From: RHKK01 sp964596245
GTDB lineage: Bacteria > Patescibacteriota > Patescibacteriia > 2-12-FULL-60-25
Assembly: GCA_964596245.1 (NCBI GenBank)
Contig: CAZQSK010000012.1
Location: forward strand, 1-15,577
Length of the DNA stretch: 15,577 nucleotides
Direction: 5' to 3'
Part shown: positions 13,172-15,577 of the stretch, piece after piece
Layout: each line of letters begins with the position of its first letter
Numbering within the stretch: the stretch's first letter is position 1
The notes under the pieces: generated by a model
Database searches by the model: none
Told to the model about the DNA's origin: nothing
What the model saw: the letters and a program-made list of their open reading frames with translations, nothing else
Made by a program: the position numbers and the translations under genes

Positions 13172-14408
13172 AATCCAAACTTGGGAGGAACGGGAGCGGA
13201 TCAACCGGAATACCATCCTGACGGACTTCAAAATGAAGGTGTGGGCCCGTGGACAAACCGGCACCCGGATCTCCGGGCTTGCCACCGGAATAACCAATAA
13301 TATCACCACGCTCTACATACGTATCCGGCTCAACAGCAAATTTCGACAAGTGCGCATACACCGTAGCAACACCACCCGGATGCACCAACATGATGTAATT
13401 TCCGTACTGCTTTCCACGACGCGTAAAAGCGACATAGCCACCGGCCGAGGCACGAATAGCCGTCCCTACCGGCGCCGGTAAATCCACCCCAGGATGTTCA
13501 AAGAGTTTGCGGAACGGATACGTCTTGTCATGAAAATGCGCGGAGATCCCCTTCCCCGGTTTTAAAGGCCAATTCAACAACACATCACCACGAGCCAATG
13601 CCTCATCAATGGAATCGAGCTTGTCCTTCAAGCGCGCCTCAAGCGCCGCTATATCGTTCGACTCCTCCTGCTTCTGCTGACGCAATTCATACAAAATACG
13701 CTGAAACTCCCCTTCTTGCGCCGCGGTTTCGGTTAGCAAGGAGATTTTCGCCGACTGCTCAAGCTCTAACTCCTCCTGTTCTTTCAGCAGCTGCCTAGTC
13801 TGATCCTGCAAAGAGACGCGATACGTTTCCAGCTCTTTTTGCTTGGATTCAAGCCCGGCTTTTACCGCCTTCACTTCTTCGGTCGCCGTGCCGAGCTCAT
13901 CTTCTACGCGCTTCAACTCATCCATGCGCGTAAAAAACTCTGACAAAGTCGGACGCGCCACAAATGACTCAAGTTCACCCACACCGCCCGCATCTTGTAA
14001 CTCAAGAATGACGCCACCCAATGCCGACTGACGTCGCGCCAATCGCTGACGCTCCAAATCGATTTGCGCTTTTACGCGCTGCAATTCCAAATTCGCCAAA
14101 TCGATTTGTCCGCGCGTGCGCTCGATCGACAGTTCTTTTTCTTTGACGCGATTCTCAAGCAAGGCAAGCTGGTTCTGAAGCGAGGCCGTCTGCGCGGCCT
14201 GGTCATTAATGCGCGACTTGTACTTGTTAATGACGCCCTCCAACTCCTTCAAACGATTTTCCTTTTCTTTTACCTGCCCGTTCAGCGTTTCCACCTCTTC
14301 TTTTAAAGACGTATCCTGGTCCGACGTTTGCGCGAATACAAATACCGGCTCAAAAGCCAAACAAAAGACCGTTAAAAGCGAGCAGGAAGCGATCAGGAGC
14401 TTTCGCAT
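13170..14408 (-). CDS. Secreted M23 family metallopeptidase with coiled coil (EnvC/NlpD-like)
   Basis: A peptidoglycan endopeptidase or an activator of amidases, acting outside the cytoplasmic membrane. The start at 14408 gives 412 residues and begins with a signal peptide (MRKLLIASCSLLTVFCLAFEP), cleaved probably near VFAQ. The open frame reaches 14462, but those 18 residues overlap gltX and delay the signal. Residues 30-275 are almost entirely coiled coil, with a non-coiled break near 135-160 (ALGGVILELQDAGGVGELES). The LytM/M23 domain spans about 285-410. Its zinc ligands are H305 and D309 (HPGVDL) and H392 of HLHFE, with H353 (YAHLS) and H390 catalytic. All are present, so it should be active, unlike E. 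coli EnvC, which is degenerate. It starts 7 bases after the gltX stop with GGGGG in between, so it is co-transcribed with gltX. Confidence 0.94.
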   Translation of the reverse strand: MRKLLIASCSLLTVFCLAFEPVFVFAQTSDQDTSLKEEVETLNGQVKEKENRLKELEGVINKYKSRINDQAAQTASLQNQLALLENRVKEKELSIERTRGQIDLANLELQRVKAQIDLERQRLARRQSALGGVILELQDAGGVGELESFVARPTLSEFFTRMDELKRVEDELGTATEEVKAVKAGLESKQKELETYRVSLQDQTRQLLKEQEELELEQSAKISLLTETAAQEGEFQRILYELRQQKQEESNDIAALEARLKDKLDSIDEALARGDVLLNWPLKPGKGISAHFHDKTYPFRKLFEHPGVDLPAPVGTAIRASAGGYVAFTRRGKQYGNYIMLVHPGGVATVYAHLSKFAVEPDTYVERGDIIGYSGGKPGDPGAGLSTGPHLHFEVRQDGIPVDPLPFLPSLD

Positions 14409-14415
14409 GCCCCCA

Positions 14416-15576
14416 TTATGCCATTTTCTTGAGTGCGGCGTCGATACGTGCCAATGTTTCAACTTTTCCGGCTACAAACATCAATTCAAATGGGCTCGGT
14501 GACTTCTCGCGCCCGCTCATCGCTACACGCAAAGGCCACAACGTATCGCCATTGGACCAACCCTTTTCCACGATCCACGCGCGAGTTTCTTCTTCCATTT
14601 TTCCAATATTGGAAAACCACGTCTCATCTTTTTCGGATAGATATTCCTTCACACCTTCAAGTCGAACCTTCGCATCTTCCGCGCTCGACTTCTTCCAAAC
14701 AAGAGCAGCCGCATCATAATCCGCGACGGAAACCGCTTCACGAATAAACTCAGCCGCATCGGACAACTTCGCCAAGCGATCTTTCACAATACGGGCCGCA
14801 CGCTCCTCACGAATCCCTTCCGGCATGAAGCCGCCTTCAATCAAGCGCTTCAAATAATCATCCATCTCAAGCGCTTTGATGTATTCGCCATTCAACCAAT
14901 CAAGCTTCTCAATATTAAACACCGCGCCAGATTTATTTACTTTGGTGATGTCAAACAATTTCGCAAGCTCCTCCTTCGTATAAATTTCACGATCACTTGT
15001 AGGATTCCAACCCATCAACGCCACAAAGTTGATCAGCGCCTCTGGCAAATACCCCTTTGCGAGATAATCTTCAACCGCCACATCACCCTGGCGCTTGGAC
15101 AGCTTGGACTTATCCGCGTTCAACAAAAGCGGCAAATGCGCGTATTCCGGAGCTGTCCAACCAAAACATTCAAAAATATAGAGATGCTTTGGGAGAGATG
15201 AAAGCCACTCCTCGCCACGAATCACCTGCGTGATGCCCATGTCATGATCATCTGTTGTTGCCGCAAGATGATAGGTCGGATATCCGTCGGACTTGATGAG
15301 CACCTGGTCGTCAACCTGCGCCCATGGAATCTCAACTTTACCGCGAATCAAATCATGCATGACAATCGAGCCTTCAAGCGGAACTTTCAAACGAATGACA
15401 TGCTCGTCACCAACAGCCGCGCGATTCTCAGCGTCTTGCTTTGGCAAATCACGACAGTGGCGGTCATACATCACCGGCTGTTTGTTCAACTGCTGATTTT
15501 TCGAAACTTCCTCCAAACGCTCTTTCGTGCAGAAACAATAGTAGGCATGACCTTTCTCAATCAGCTCATACGCATA
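14416..15576 (-). CDS. gltX: Glutamyl-tRNA synthetase, C-terminal part (5' end outside window)
   Basis: A class I aminoacyl-tRNA synthetase that charges tRNA-Glu, and possibly tRNA-Gln in organisms using the GatCAB route. About 386 residues are visible. The frame runs off the right edge, and an internal TTG at 15516 is not the start because conserved residues continue upstream (YAYELIEKGHAYYCFCTKER). Landmarks are MHDLIRGKVEIPW, KSDGYPTYHLA, IRGEEWLSSLPKH and the KMSKS-equivalent KLSKR (bases about 15091-15105). The helical anticodon-binding region follows. The N-terminal HIGH motif lies outside the window. The M23 peptidase gene follows at 7 bases. Discriminating versus non-discriminating specificity cannot be judged here. 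Confidence 0.96.
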   Translation of the reverse strand, partial: YAYELIEKGHAYYCFCTKERLEEVSKNQQLNKQPVMYDRHCRDLPKQDAENRAAVGDEHVIRLKVPLEGSIVMHDLIRGKVEIPWAQVDDQVLIKSDGYPTYHLAATTDDHDMGITQVIRGEEWLSSLPKHLYIFECFGWTAPEYAHLPLLLNADKSKLSKRQGDVAVEDYLAKGYLPEALINFVALMGWNPTSDREIYTKEELAKLFDITKVNKSGAVFNIEKLDWLNGEYIKALEMDDYLKRLIEGGFMPEGIREERAARIVKDRLAKLSDAAEFIREAVSVADYDAAALVWKKSSAEDAKVRLEGVKEYLSEKDETWFSNIGKMEEETRAWIVEKGWSNGDTLWPLRVAMSGREKSPSPFELMFVAGKVETLARIDAALKKMA

Positions 15577-15577
15577 C

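Noticed and set aside
1..15577. CRISPR array, insertion sequence, integron attC array or rRNA
   Set aside because: I saw no regularly spaced repeats, transposase or integrase motifs, or rRNA signatures on either strand when reading through.

Overview
The window looks like a piece of a small bacterial chromosome, most probably from Patescibacteria (the candidate phyla radiation, CPR). This is an inference. It rests on the character of the UvrB, DnaG and RpoD proteins, on several housekeeping genes with no Shine-Dalgarno (SD) site and a -10-like box 5-11 nt before the start codon, and on a 289-residue protein resembling uncharacterised CPR proteins I recall. No 16S rRNA or ribosomal protein gene is present to settle it.

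Layout. On the left edge is a hybrid sensor kinase with a MASE1 membrane sensor (2-1774, +, 5' end outside the window). A 221-base spacer follows, with a tRNA-3'-end-like sequence and a strong hairpin terminator. Next is a conserved hypothetical gene (1996-2865, +). It converges on a minus-strand cluster dnaG > rpoD > FAD-dependent HI0933/BaiN-type oxidoreductase (7235 down to 2882), which is a rearranged macromolecular-synthesis operon. Beyond it lie a small Trp-rich gene (7645-7283, -) and a VOC/glyoxalase-fold gene (8109-7711, -). Then come a GC-rich membrane-anchored unknown (8298-8996, +), a small membrane protein gene followed by uvrB (11451-9040, -), a tRNA-dihydrouridine synthase (11514-12458, +), a HEAT-repeat protein (12519-13148, +), and gltX followed by an M23 peptidase gene (running from the right edge down to 13170, -).

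The backbone genes serve replication initiation, transcription initiation, nucleotide excision repair, tRNA charging and modification, and wall remodelling. Set between them are three single-gene units (7645-7283, 8298-8996, 12519-13148) that differ from the backbone. They are GC-rich (about 57-72% in stretches counted by hand, against about 40-43% in stretches of uvrB and the oxidoreductase). They have clear SD sites, each has its own compact terminator, and none resembles a protein I know except for the HEAT repeats of the third. They also share an upstream TTGAC-N8-T5 arrangement. This contrast is the most interesting thing in the window. I see no CRISPR array, transposase, integrase or rRNA gene.
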